From: Paludibacter sp. UBA6032
GTDB taxonomy: Bacteria; Bacteroidota; Bacteroidia; Bacteroidales; Paludibacteraceae
DNA length: 64,000 bases
Direction of reading: 5' to 3'
Assembly: GCA_002427885.1 (NCBI GenBank)
Contig: DIZI01000022.1
Coordinates: forward strand, 136,693 to 200,692
Part shown: positions 37,231 through 46,400 of the stretch, one piece after another
How the letters are laid out: each line of letters begins with the position of its first letter
Position numbering within the stretch: the first letter of the stretch is position 1
Notes under the pieces: generated by a model
What the model was told of the DNA's origin: nothing
The model's database searches: none
What the model saw: only the letters and a program-made list of their open reading frames with translations
Position numbers and translations under genes: made by a program

Positions 37231-37246
37231 ATAAAAAATTACAAAT

Positions 37247-38218
37247 ATGAAAACCTTAAAACTATTACTTTTGCAGATGCTTTTGATTGGCATTTTATCT
37301 TCATTTACAGCTCCCAAAAACTCACCGGTAGCAGTAAACGGTAAACTTCAGGTTATTGGAACACAATTATCCAATGAAAAGGGAAGTCCGCTCGTGCTTC
37401 GGGGTGCAAGCCTCGGCTGGCATAATCTCTGGCCACGCTTTTATAACGAAGGGGCTGTCAGCTGGCTTGCTTCAGACTGGAAATGTAACGTTATCCGTTC
37501 ATCAATGGGCGTGGGACTGGATGACAGTTATCTCGAAAACCCCGATTTTGCTTTGAAATGCATGACAAATGTAATTAATGGTGCTATTAAAAATGGCATC
37601 TATGTTTTGATTGATTTTCACAGCCATAAATTGCATACTGCCGAAGCCAAAACATTCTTTTCACAAATGGCTGCCAAATATAAAAATTCACCCAATGTAA
37701 TCTACGAAATCTGGAACGAACCGGATTATTACTCCTGGAAAGAAGTGAAACAATATTCGCAAGAACTTATCTCAAACATTCGTGCTATTGACACTACAAA
37801 TTTAATTCTTGTGGGTTCTCCACACTGGGATCAGGATGTTGATTCGGTCGCCGGAGACCCTATACTTGGTCAGAAAAACATCATGTACACCATGCACTTT
37901 TATGCCGGAACGCACAAAAAATGGTTGCGCGACAGAACCGATGCAGCAATTGCCAAAGGAATTCCTATCTTTATCTCCGAATGCGCCGGTATGGAAGCAA
38001 CCGGTGATGGTCCTGTTGACCAAACGGAATGGAAAGCTTATCTCGACTGGATGGATGCCCGTAAACTGAGTTGGATCGTCTGGTCTGTTTCCGATAAAAA
38101 CGAAACCTGCTCGATGCTACTCCCCCGTGCATCTTCGGAGGGCAACTGGAATGACGGACTTTTGAAAAGTTGGGGGAAAATCAGCCGCACCTCTATTCTT
38201 GAACGAAATGCCAAATAA
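37247..38218 (+). CDS. GH5 endo-beta-1,4-glucanase (subfamily 2-like)
   Basis: Exported 323-residue single-domain GH5 enzyme with an N-terminal signal peptide ending near SSFTAP. The acid/base is the glutamate in VIYEIWNEPDYY and the nucleophile is that in PIFISECAGMEA. The opening GTQLSNEKGSPLVLRGASLGWHN and VLIDFHSHK fit cellulase-type GH5_2 better than the GH5_7 mannanase in this locus. It would hydrolyse glucosyl-glucose bonds of glucomannan or cello-oligosaccharides. It is the last enzyme gene of the PUL, 16 bases after the epimerase. A mannan or xyloglucan activity cannot be ruled out. Confidence 0.88.
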   Translation: MKTLKLLLLQMLLIGILSSFTAPKNSPVAVNGKLQVIGTQLSNEKGSPLVLRGASLGWHNLWPRFYNEGAVSWLASDWKCNVIRSSMGVGLDDSYLENPDFALKCMTNVINGAIKNGIYVLIDFHSHKLHTAEAKTFFSQMAAKYKNSPNVIYEIWNEPDYYSWKEVKQYSQELISNIRAIDTTNLILVGSPHWDQDVDSVAGDPILGQKNIMYTMHFYAGTHKKWLRDRTDAAIAKGIPIFISECAGMEATGDGPVDQTEWKAYLDWMDARKLSWIVWSVSDKNETCSMLLPRASSEGNWNDGLLKSWGKISRTSILERNAK

Positions 38219-38326
38219 TTCGTTATAATCTCTAAATAACTGAATGAAATTAATTCTATTTTTTTGCATGTTACAAATCTGATTATTCAACTTTCGTAAC
38301 ATTGAATTTCAACTAAATCTAAAGCC

Positions 38327-39211
38327 ATGCAAACATCAAGTATTTTTCGGGAAGTAACACCTCTTTCGGCCGAAGACTGTTTTGTAATTATTAACCGCAC
38401 AAAAACAGAATTCACCTATCCGGTACATGTTCATCCCGAATATGAACTTAATTTCATTGAAAATGCGAAAGGTGCCAGACGAATCGTGGGTGACTCCATT
38501 GAAGAAATTAACGATCTGGAACTTTGCTTAATAGGAAATGAAAATATGGAGCATGCGTGGGTAAATTATCGTTGCGAATCGAAAGAAATACACGAAATTA
38601 CGATCCAATTCCACAAAGATTTGTTCTTAGAAAGTTTCCTCAACAAAAAACAATTCCATACGGTGTCGGTCATGTTCGAAAATGCAAAAAAAGGTATTGT
38701 ATTTTCACAACCGGTTATCGAGAAAGTAAAGGACAGGATCAGTTCTTTAAGTCAGAGCCAGAACGGATTTTACTCGGTCATTGAATTATTGACGATTCTT
38801 CATGAGCTTTCTGAAGATGAAAATTCACGTATCTTATGCAGTAGTACGTTTAACAAACAGGACGATTCATCAGAAAGCCGCAGGATACAAATGGTTATCG
38901 ATTATTTGCATACAAATTACCAAAAGGAAATACGCCTGATTGATGTGGCCAATCATGTCAACATGTCAGAAGTCTCCTTTAGCCGGTTTATGAAAAGACG
39001 TACAGGCAAAAACTATATTGAGTACCTCAACGATTTACGCTTGGGCATCGCCTCCCGATATCTGGTCGATTCAAGCAAGACAATTGCAGAAATCAGCTAT
39101 GAATGCGGTTTCAATAACCTGTCTAACTTTAATCGGCTCTTCAAAAAACGTAAAAACTTTACTCCGAAGGAATTCAGGGAAAATTACAGCAAAATGCGGA
39201 TATTGATTTAA
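38327..39211 (+). CDS. AraC-family transcriptional regulator of the PUL
   Basis: 294-residue DNA-binding protein. The N-terminal half has cupin-like ligand-binding features (YPVHVHPEYELNFIENAKGARRIVGD). The C-terminal half holds two helix-turn-helix motifs of the AraC/XylS type (IRLIDVANHVNMSEVSFSRFMKRRTGK and TIAEISYECGFNNLSNFNRLFKKRK). As the only regulator in the locus and lying right after the last enzyme gene, it is the best candidate for controlling the promoter block at 8247 and probably 6425. Hybrid two-component and ECF/anti-sigma regulators, frequent in PULs, are absent. The activating sugar is unknown. Confidence 0.92.
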   Translation: MQTSSIFREVTPLSAEDCFVIINRTKTEFTYPVHVHPEYELNFIENAKGARRIVGDSIEEINDLELCLIGNENMEHAWVNYRCESKEIHEITIQFHKDLFLESFLNKKQFHTVSVMFENAKKGIVFSQPVIEKVKDRISSLSQSQNGFYSVIELLTILHELSEDENSRILCSSTFNKQDDSSESRRIQMVIDYLHTNYQKEIRLIDVANHVNMSEVSFSRFMKRRTGKNYIEYLNDLRLGIASRYLVDSSKTIAEISYECGFNNLSNFNRLFKKRKNFTPKEFRENYSKMRILI

Positions 39212-39226
39212 GAAAAAAAATTGAAC

Positions 39227-39263
39227 AAAAATGCCCCGGTCAAATAAGACCGGGGCATCTTTT
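39227..39263. terminator. Bidirectional terminator between araC-type gene and dnaJ
   Basis: Perfect 11-bp stem: ATGCCCCGGTC (39231-39241) with GACCGGGGCAT (39248-39258), A-run on the left and T-run on the right. It lies between converging genes and can end transcription from both sides. Confidence 0.93.
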
Positions 39264-39281
39264 AGATTGAGTTTAGCAAAT

Positions 39282-40436
39282 TTATTCAAACATATTTCTG
39301 AAATGGGAGAAGAAATTACGCGAAGCGGCAGCATTCGGTTTCACGTTATCCGATTTACCTAATTTCTCAATGATCGATTTCTCTTCTTTATTCAGGTTTT
39401 CAGGTATATACACACCTATATTGACTAATAAATCACCGGTTCCGTAGCGGTTTACACTGGGTAAACCTTTTCCCCGTAAGCGCAACACTTTCCCGGGTTG
39501 TGTTCCGGGTGCAATGGTTACTTTTACTTTACCTTCTACTGTCGGAACTTCTACCGATCCACCCAGGGTAGCCATTGGAATAGTAAGCAACAGGTTATAT
39601 ATCAAATCGTTTTCATCACGAATCAATTCAGGATGTGCTTCTTCTTCCACCAGTACAAGTAAATCTCCGTTCACTCCTCCCCTACGAGCTGCATTTCCTT
39701 TGCCGCTTACCGAAAGTTGCATACCTTCCATTACACCTGCAGGGATATTAATCGTGATTACTTCATCTTCACGTACAACGCCCTCACCGTTACAATGTGT
39801 ACATTTTTCCTTGATAATTTTACCATCTCCACCACATGTAGGACATTCGGCAGCCGTCTGCATTTGTCCGAGAATAGTCTGTTGCACACGTGTTACACGT
39901 CCCTGACCATTACAAGTTGTACAGGTCGTGGTAGCTGATCCATGAGCAGCACCTGTTCCGTCGCAATGTGAGCAGGCAATCTGTTTTTTTACCTTAATCT
40001 TTTTTTCAACACCCGTTGCAATTTCAGCCAGATTCAGTTTTACTTTAACCCGTAAATCCGAACCACGGCGTACACGTTGACCTCCGCCACGTTGCTGTCC
40101 GCCAAATCCACCGAAACCGCCAAAATGACCGCCAAAAATATCTCCGAAGTGTGAGAATATGTCATCCATATTCATGTTACCACCACCAAAACCACCATTT
40201 CCGGAAGCACCACCCACACCGGCATGTCCAAATTGGTCGTATCGTTGACGTTTTTGCTCATCACTGAGTATTTCATAGGCTTCAGCAGCTTCTTTGAATT
40301 TTTCTTCAGATTCTTTGTCTCCCGGATTTTTATCGGGGTGATACTGAATGGCCTTCTTGCGATAAGCCTTTTTTATTTCGTCTGCAGAAGCTGTTTTAGC
40401 AACTCCCAATATTTCGTAAAAATCTCTTTTCGACAT
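39282..40436 (-). CDS. dnaJ: Chaperone DnaJ
   Basis: Cytoplasmic Hsp40 co-chaperone that stimulates DnaK ATPase and delivers substrates. The 384-residue protein has the J domain with the essential HPD (H33-D35), a Gly/Phe-rich linker (about residues 75-120), four zinc-binding CxxCxGxG motifs (CSHCDGTGA, CTTCNGQGR, CPTCGGDGK, CTHCNGEGV) and the C-terminal substrate domains, so it is a complete type I DnaJ. It lies downstream of grpE with a 95-base spacer containing a GGTAGT-type repeat, and the two probably form a heat-shock operon. Confidence 0.98.
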   Translation of the reverse strand: MSKRDFYEILGVAKTASADEIKKAYRKKAIQYHPDKNPGDKESEEKFKEAAEAYEILSDEQKRQRYDQFGHAGVGGASGNGGFGGGNMNMDDIFSHFGDIFGGHFGGFGGFGGQQRGGGQRVRRGSDLRVKVKLNLAEIATGVEKKIKVKKQIACSHCDGTGAAHGSATTTCTTCNGQGRVTRVQQTILGQMQTAAECPTCGGDGKIIKEKCTHCNGEGVVREDEVITINIPAGVMEGMQLSVSGKGNAARRGGVNGDLLVLVEEEAHPELIRDENDLIYNLLLTIPMATLGGSVEVPTVEGKVKVTIAPGTQPGKVLRLRGKGLPSVNRYGTGDLLVNIGVYIPENLNKEEKSIIEKLGKSDNVKPNAAASRNFFSHFRNMFE

Positions 40437-40447
40437 ATATTCTATTT

Positions 40448-40486
40448 AGTAAGTGGTAGGTAGTTGACAGTAAATAGTGGATAATT
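40448..40486. repeat. GGTAGT-type repeat in the grpE-dnaJ spacer
   Basis: AGTAAGTGGTAGGTAGTT (40448-40465) and the following bases to 40486 align without gaps to 54843-54881 inside putA, 25 of 39 bases identical including the 10-mer GTAGGTAGTT. A further GCAGACTCCCGACTA stretch (40513-40527) is in the style of such repeats. It probably is a degenerate copy of a dispersed non-coding repeat family. Confidence 0.5.
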
Positions 40487-40531
40487 GTCTGTTATTCATT
40501 TGACTATAAACTGCAGACTCCCGACTAAATA

Positions 40532-41092
40532 TTATTCTCCGACTACAACTTTCGAGTATCGTATTACTTTTTCATTCATCGTATAACCTTTGGATACACA
40601 ATCCATAATTTTGCCTTTTAATTCTTCACTCGGGGCAGGAAAAGTAGTAATTGCCTCGTGCAAATCTGTATTAAACACCTCATTTTCAGTAGGTATAGAT
40701 TTAACGCCATGTTGTAACAAGAAAGCAATAAATTTTGAATAAATCAAATCTACTCCATCTTTTACCGCCTGTACATCATCTGAAGTTTCCATTGCTTTTA
40801 AGCTGCGGTCAAAATCATCAACCAGAGGAAGCATATCAACCAGAACACTTTCACCGGCGGATTTCAACAAATCCAAACGTTCCTTCGTTGTCCGTTTACG
40901 GTAATTGTCGAACTCGGCCATTAAGCGTAAATTCTTATCATTTAATTCGACACATTTCTGTGCCATCATTTCCATTTCGTCAACTATCTGATCGGCAGCT
41001 TGCTCGGTAGTTTCCTGATCTTGATTAGTTTCTGAAGTTAATTCAGGCTCATTAACTTCTGAGTTTTCTTCTGTATGTTTTTTGTTTTTCAT
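40532..41092 (-). CDS. grpE: Nucleotide exchange factor GrpE
   Basis: 186-residue GrpE, which releases ADP from DnaK. An acidic, disordered N-terminal 30 residues (ENSEVNEPELTSETNQDQE) leads into the long dimerisation coiled coil (LNDKNLRLMAEFDNYRKRTTKERLDL) and the beta-wing domain (GVKSIPTENEVFNTDLHEAI, then KVIRYSKVVVGE). Length and all parts are normal. It precedes dnaJ on the minus strand. The 303-base upstream spacer carries an unusual pair of interleaved inverted repeats (41246-41289) that could be part of its leader. Confidence 0.97.
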   Translation of the reverse strand: MKNKKHTEENSEVNEPELTSETNQDQETTEQAADQIVDEMEMMAQKCVELNDKNLRLMAEFDNYRKRTTKERLDLLKSAGESVLVDMLPLVDDFDRSLKAMETSDDVQAVKDGVDLIYSKFIAFLLQHGVKSIPTENEVFNTDLHEAITTFPAPSEELKGKIMDCVSKGYTMNEKVIRYSKVVVGE

Positions 41093-41395
41093 ATTATGGG
41101 TTAAATTAGACTACGCCTGACTCCTGAAGTGGAGTAAGAATGTGCGACTAATATGATTATTCAAAATTTAATGAATGAAACGTTGTTTCAATTCTAACTC
41201 TAAAGCCCCATTCAGGGGAAACCGAAAGTGAGCTATCAATAATTTTGCCAAAACACCCGATTCACTGTTTTGGCAGAAATCGGGTGGCAGATTGGCAGAA
41301 ATAGATAAACCGTTTCAAATATTTCAAGACAAATTGTACTATTTAAATAGCAATTATCAACAATTTTTAATTTATAACTGCCAACTGAACGCTGC
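41093..41395. other. Structured spacer between dsbD and grpE
   Basis: No gene is visible. On the plus strand it contains two decayed hairpin repeats: CTGACTCCTGAAGTGGAG (41118-41135), which resembles CTAACCCCTGAAGGGGAA at 22642-22659, and GCCCCATTCAGGGGAA (41205-41220). The interleaved inverted repeats at 41246-41289 are described separately. Confidence 0.5.
41246..41302 (-). other. Interleaved inverted repeats upstream of grpE (possible pseudoknot or RNA switch)
   Basis: TGCCAAAACA (41246-41255) is the perfect inverse complement of TGTTTTGGCA (41266-41275). CACCCGATT (41254-41262) is the perfect inverse complement of AATCGGGTG (41278-41286). The arms alternate, which is the topology of an H-type pseudoknot; alternatively the second stem extends with TGC/GCA (41246-41248 / 41287-41289) into one long hairpin excluding the first. 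An 11-base direct repeat TTGGCAGAAAT occurs at 41270-41280 and 41292-41302. The function is unknown. Confidence 0.55.
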
Positions 41396-43327
41396 TTATT
41401 TTTTCGACTTCAACCATTTCACAAAGTTTGCGGGGTTTTCATCGAAAGAATAAGATTTATTCAGTGGTTTTCCCGAATTGTCAAGCATTACATAAAAAGG
41501 TTGTGCATTGGCACCAAACTTGATTCGTTGTAAGTAACTCCATTTATCTCCTACAGTACCTATACTGCGTGTACGTCCATTTTCCTGAACTTCATAAGGA
41601 TTTGCCAATGCTGTTTTGTCATCGACAAACAAAGAAATTAATACGAAATCTTTGTTTAGCAAATCTTTTACCCTGGAGTCGGTCCAAACCGAAGCTTCCA
41701 TCTTCCTGCAATTCACACAACCAAATCCGGTGAAGTCAACCAAGACAGGTAATTTCTTTTCAGCAGCATAAGCCATACCCAAATCATAATCTGTGAAAGC
41801 AGGGTGTACCTCATCCTTATAAAGACTAAAGTCCTGTGTATAAAGCGGTGGTGCAAAAGCACTGATTGCTTTAAGTGGTGCTCCCCACAATCCGGGAACC
41901 ATATATACGGCAAAAGCAAATGAAATCAGTGCCATAAACAGTCCAAATACTGAAGTATGTTTTGCTTCACTATCATGCGAAAAGCGTAATTTTCCGAGTA
42001 AATAAATACCCAATAACACGAAAATTACAATCCATATCGATATAAATACTTCCCGGTCGAGAATGCGCCATCCGTAAGCTAAATCTGCTACTGAAAGGAA
42101 TTTCAATGCAAGAGCAAGTTCAAGGAAAGCAAGCACTACCTTCACAGAATTCAACCATCCACCCGAGCGGGGCATTGTTTTAAGCCACGATGGAAACAGG
42201 GCAAACAAACTGAAAGGAATGGATAAAGCAACCGCAAATCCCAACATGCCAATGGCAGGTGCAAGCAGTGAACCACTTCCGGAAACCTGAACCAGCAATG
42301 TTCCAATAATAGGTCCTGTACACGAAAAAGACACTAAAACCAACGTGAAAGCCATAAACAAAATGCTTATAAATCCGGCAGTAGAATCGGCTTTTGCATC
42401 TAATTTTGTTGACCATGAAGCAGGTAGGGTAATCTCAAAAGCTCCGAAAAACGAAACGGCAAAAACGACCAGGAGAGCAAAGAAAATAAGATTGAAAATG
42501 GCATTGGTAGATAAACTGTTTAAGGCGCTCGCACCAAAAATCAAAGTTATAAGTATACCCAAAAAGACATAAATGAAAATAATCGCCAAACCGTATAAAA
42601 CTGCATCACGCTGTCCCCGCGATTTGTTATCGGATCGTTTCAGGAAGAAACTGACAGTCATTGGAATGATAGGCCAAACACAAGGTGTGAACAAAGCCAG
42701 AAAACCTCCGAGTAAGCCTGCAAGAAAAATAAGCCAGAGGGAAGTACCTCCTGTTGAACCTCCCGTTTCGCCAAAAGCCTTTAATTCATTAATTACCGGA
42801 GTCCAATAATCAGTTACTTTTGTCAATTTACTTGATTCTAAAGGAACTGTCAAAGCAGCAGGATGAATTTCGGCGGGAGCTCCAAGATTGAATGGTTCCT
42901 GAGACGGCGGCAAACAACTTTGGTCGTTGCAGGCCATAAATTCGATATAACCTTTCACCTCAACTTTTGAAATATCGGTATAGGATATTTTTTGTATAAA
43001 ATCGGCTTGGGTTGTGTACCAATTCAATTCCATATCGAAGTTAGCATCATACGATTTATGCAGTTTTGAAGGAGTTTGTAATTCCCCTACCTTTTGTGCA
43101 TTTTTCATGCTTTCAAAAACAATAGCCGTAGCGCGTGGTCCGTCTTTAGGCAGATGTATGCCATACAAATGCCAACCTTCATCTATGCTGGCATGAATTA
43201 TCACATCGGCGGTTGTTTCACCTGTTATTTTTAGCTGTTTCGTCCATTTTACCGGTTCGTAAATCTGAGAATATGTATTAACAGCCAGAAATATAGCTAT
43301 AATTATAAGTGAGATATTCTTTTTCAT
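41396..43327 (-). CDS. dsbD: DsbD-type thiol:disulfide interchange protein
   Basis: Moves reducing power from cytoplasmic thioredoxin across the inner membrane to periplasmic thiols. All three functional parts are present in 643 residues: a signal peptide and periplasmic alpha domain with the cysteine pair C133/C138 (MACNDQSCLPP), an eight-helix membrane core with C216 (FTPCVWPIIPM) and C336 (VSFSCTGPIIG), and a C-terminal thioredoxin-like domain with C537-V-N-C540. The redox relay is therefore complete. It is followed by the structured spacer and grpE on the same strand. Confidence 0.95.
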   Translation of the reverse strand: MKKNISLIIIAIFLAVNTYSQIYEPVKWTKQLKITGETTADVIIHASIDEGWHLYGIHLPKDGPRATAIVFESMKNAQKVGELQTPSKLHKSYDANFDMELNWYTTQADFIQKISYTDISKVEVKGYIEFMACNDQSCLPPSQEPFNLGAPAEIHPAALTVPLESSKLTKVTDYWTPVINELKAFGETGGSTGGTSLWLIFLAGLLGGFLALFTPCVWPIIPMTVSFFLKRSDNKSRGQRDAVLYGLAIIFIYVFLGILITLIFGASALNSLSTNAIFNLIFFALLVVFAVSFFGAFEITLPASWSTKLDAKADSTAGFISILFMAFTLVLVSFSCTGPIIGTLLVQVSGSGSLLAPAIGMLGFAVALSIPFSLFALFPSWLKTMPRSGGWLNSVKVVLAFLELALALKFLSVADLAYGWRILDREVFISIWIVIFVLLGIYLLGKLRFSHDSEAKHTSVFGLFMALISFAFAVYMVPGLWGAPLKAISAFAPPLYTQDFSLYKDEVHPAFTDYDLGMAYAAEKKLPVLVDFTGFGCVNCRKMEASVWTDSRVKDLLNKDFVLISLFVDDKTALANPYEVQENGRTRSIGTVGDKWSYLQRIKFGANAQPFYVMLDNSGKPLNKSYSFDENPANFVKWLKSKK

Positions 43328-43442
43328 ATCAGTAAATTTTCTTCAAAATTAAATCTATTATATGAATAAATGTATAATCGTTCATTTGTTTTTTAAATTC
43401 TTAACAAGAACCAGGTTCATCATTAATATATCCAATCAGAAT

Positions 43443-46400
43443 TTAGCGGGTCAGCATAAATTTAAAACTTACACCAAAATTGCTTGATGAAACCGGAAAT
43501 GAAGATGAAATAAGTGGTGAACTTGATTGTTTATCGTAAAATAATTGAATATTTACTTTCGAACTGAATACATAATCAGCAATTATTTTGAGGGTAAACA
43601 GTTTATTTCCGCTTGAAGCCTGTGTTATATTTTCATCAACCTTACGCAATAATGTTTTTATATCTTTATATGATAAGTCGGCACTTAATTTCAAATCATT
43701 CTTTACTTTAGTTTGTGTATTATTCTTCAATTTAAGAATCACATCAAAATCTTTCACCAAATATCCCAGTCCTACTACAAATTCATCGGTTGCTGATTCA
43801 ATCAGTTGCGTACTTGAAAGATTTAATGCCAGATTTCGTTGTTTCCTGTATTCCATTTTAGCTGTCATACTATTCTTCAATGCAGCATTGATACCGATAA
43901 GGGGACTGAACTGTTCGGTCAGTGAAACATTTGATATATCGTAAGGTGAAGATGGAATCGGATTATCCGTTTGAACATCCCTTACATAACCCAAATCATT
44001 ATTATCTCCACCCATGGCTACCCATGTGGAGTATGAAGTGTATGAACCAATACTGTAACGACACGTATAGGCATGAGTCAAACTGATTGAATTAAAATTA
44101 TTTTTAATCCAGTCTATCCGCGACAATCCATCGTAACTTACCCGCCAGTTCGGTAAAATATTGAGAATGGAAAGGAAAGGATTCGTATCCATGGTAGTAA
44201 CATCTTTTCCGGTGTAAGCAGCTAAAAATGCAGGAATCAATACATCAGCAGAATTTAAATTATAACCATGATTATTTATTAAATCAGTATTAGTCAATAC
44301 GTTGCCCTTCATAAATCCATTAGTTGGAACATCCCCGTTATTAAACGAGTTATTCAATCGGTTTTTAATAATTTCACGGTTTGCCAAAAATGTATTAAAA
44401 ACCTCGGAATTATAGTTCTGCTCGGCTGTACCGGTTGGTTTAAATGCAGTAGAAAGGGCCATCAACGTAATATTGTAACTTCCTGTAAATGTACTTGGCA
44501 TACCATTATACATAAATTGAACCGAAGTATTAGACGCAGTATAACGCTTTGCACTTAAATCAATTTTAAAACCGGGAATTGGTTCTAAGGTCGCTTTTAA
44601 ATCAAGATCGGAAGTAAATGCAGTGGTTGCTGGGCTGTTAACTAACAATGTATCTCCATTCAGCCAACCATTATCAAGAGCATTTTGTATAAGGTTTGGC
44701 TCCTGAAATCCAAATACAAATGCATAGCCCGGTGCATAAACTCCATTCATGTTCTGTTGTCCGAGAAAATCGGGGTTTGGAAAAAATCCGGGTAACACTG
44801 TACTATTTGATTGACGATAAGTGAACGATGCACGACGAACCATCATTAGTGCCCGGGCAACAAAGTCAAAAGTGGCTTTTGTTGGTGACAGAACACTTGG
44901 ATCTAAACTGACAACGGTTAATAAAACGCTGTCAAGATCAATATTAGGAGTTATTTCGAGTGTAGTAGCATTCTTTGTCTTATATATCAATGGAATCTGT
45001 TTACCTGTTTTGTCAACGGCTGTAAATTTAAACTTTTCACTTCCCAACCGATGATTAATGGTAAGGAGTTTATTTTTCACCAGATTTACGTTTTGGGTAT
45101 ACGTTTTGGATACAAATTTTGAAACACTCCTGTTCATCACCTGGCTCGAAAACCGTTGATTAACTTCTTTCAAATACCTGGATTTATTATAAAAGTTTTC
45201 AAAATTGAAAGTACCGTCGGCCTGCCAGGCACCCATGCTTGATGCGATATTGCCCAGATCTGCGCCTTTAACTTGAGCTGTCCGGTTCCAGTTATACGTT
45301 GAATTATAGGATGCATTAGCAGTAACCCAATCGAAAATAGGAATTTTATTAATTGGCAAATTCCAGGAAGCTGAGAAAACCTGTTGATAAGTATAAGGAG
45401 TACCTAACTTTCGAATACTTGACCAAACAGAATCGCGCCATTCGTTGTAATAATCGGGGTTAATTTCAGGTAAATGATTGGTTGGTTCAATAATACTGGC
45501 ATTCATAGCCGTTTGCAGACTGAATTTAATTGAACGCGAAAGATCGTATTTAATGTCAAACTGCCTGTTCCACATAAAATCCTTGCTATAATTCATATCC
45601 AGTGTATTACCTACACTCGCCGGCGTAGATGTGACATTCAAATCTCGTAACTTCACTTGTGAAAATTGACGATTCATATTCGTGTTAAAACTCAATGAAG
45701 ATGGCAAATAATTCAGATTAAAATCTTTGATAATCTTGAATAAGGGTTTTGCAAGTGTTTTTGAGTCTTTAAAGGGTTCCCAGGGTGTTGAGTTGAACGA
45801 ATAATTATAGTCCAACGAAACACGCTCTGTTTTTGCCATATTTTTTTCAATCTCTGCACTGTGTTGATTTGTTTCGGTGTATGCATATGTAACAGCCACA
45901 TTTGCAGGATCATAAAACTGAGGTGTTTTACTTTTTATATTTAACTTGGCACCTGAAATATTGAAACTCTTGGAAGTTGCTACCGTTTGCGACATCTGTG
46001 AAATAGAATCTTTTTCAGCCTGGCTGTTTGCATTATTCAATGCATCCGAAAGTAAAACATCCTGATCGAGCGGATTATATTTAGGTGAAAGCGTTTCATT
46101 TGAATAGGAGAAATAAGCCGGAATCTGTAATTTGGCTTCTTTCGGTAAAAATCGTCCTAACTCAAGCGATGTTGAGAAATTCATTTGATACAAATCGTCC
46201 ATACGTCTGTCCATCACATTACTCTCCAGGCTTCCGTAACCGGCTGTTTCAATCCTTCCGGAAAGATTAACCGATCCTAAATCAGATAATCCTACCGCCA
46301 GATTTCCCATGGCAGCCCAACCTCCCGATTCGTCGAATTCGGACATACGCAACTCGTTGACCCAGATTTCACCGGATTTAATGTCTTTGCTATTATTTCG

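Noticed and set aside
8383..39211. PUL as a recently transferred mobile island
   Set aside because: No integrase, transposase, tRNA gene or flanking direct repeat was seen at either end, and flanking terminators fit ordinary gene borders.
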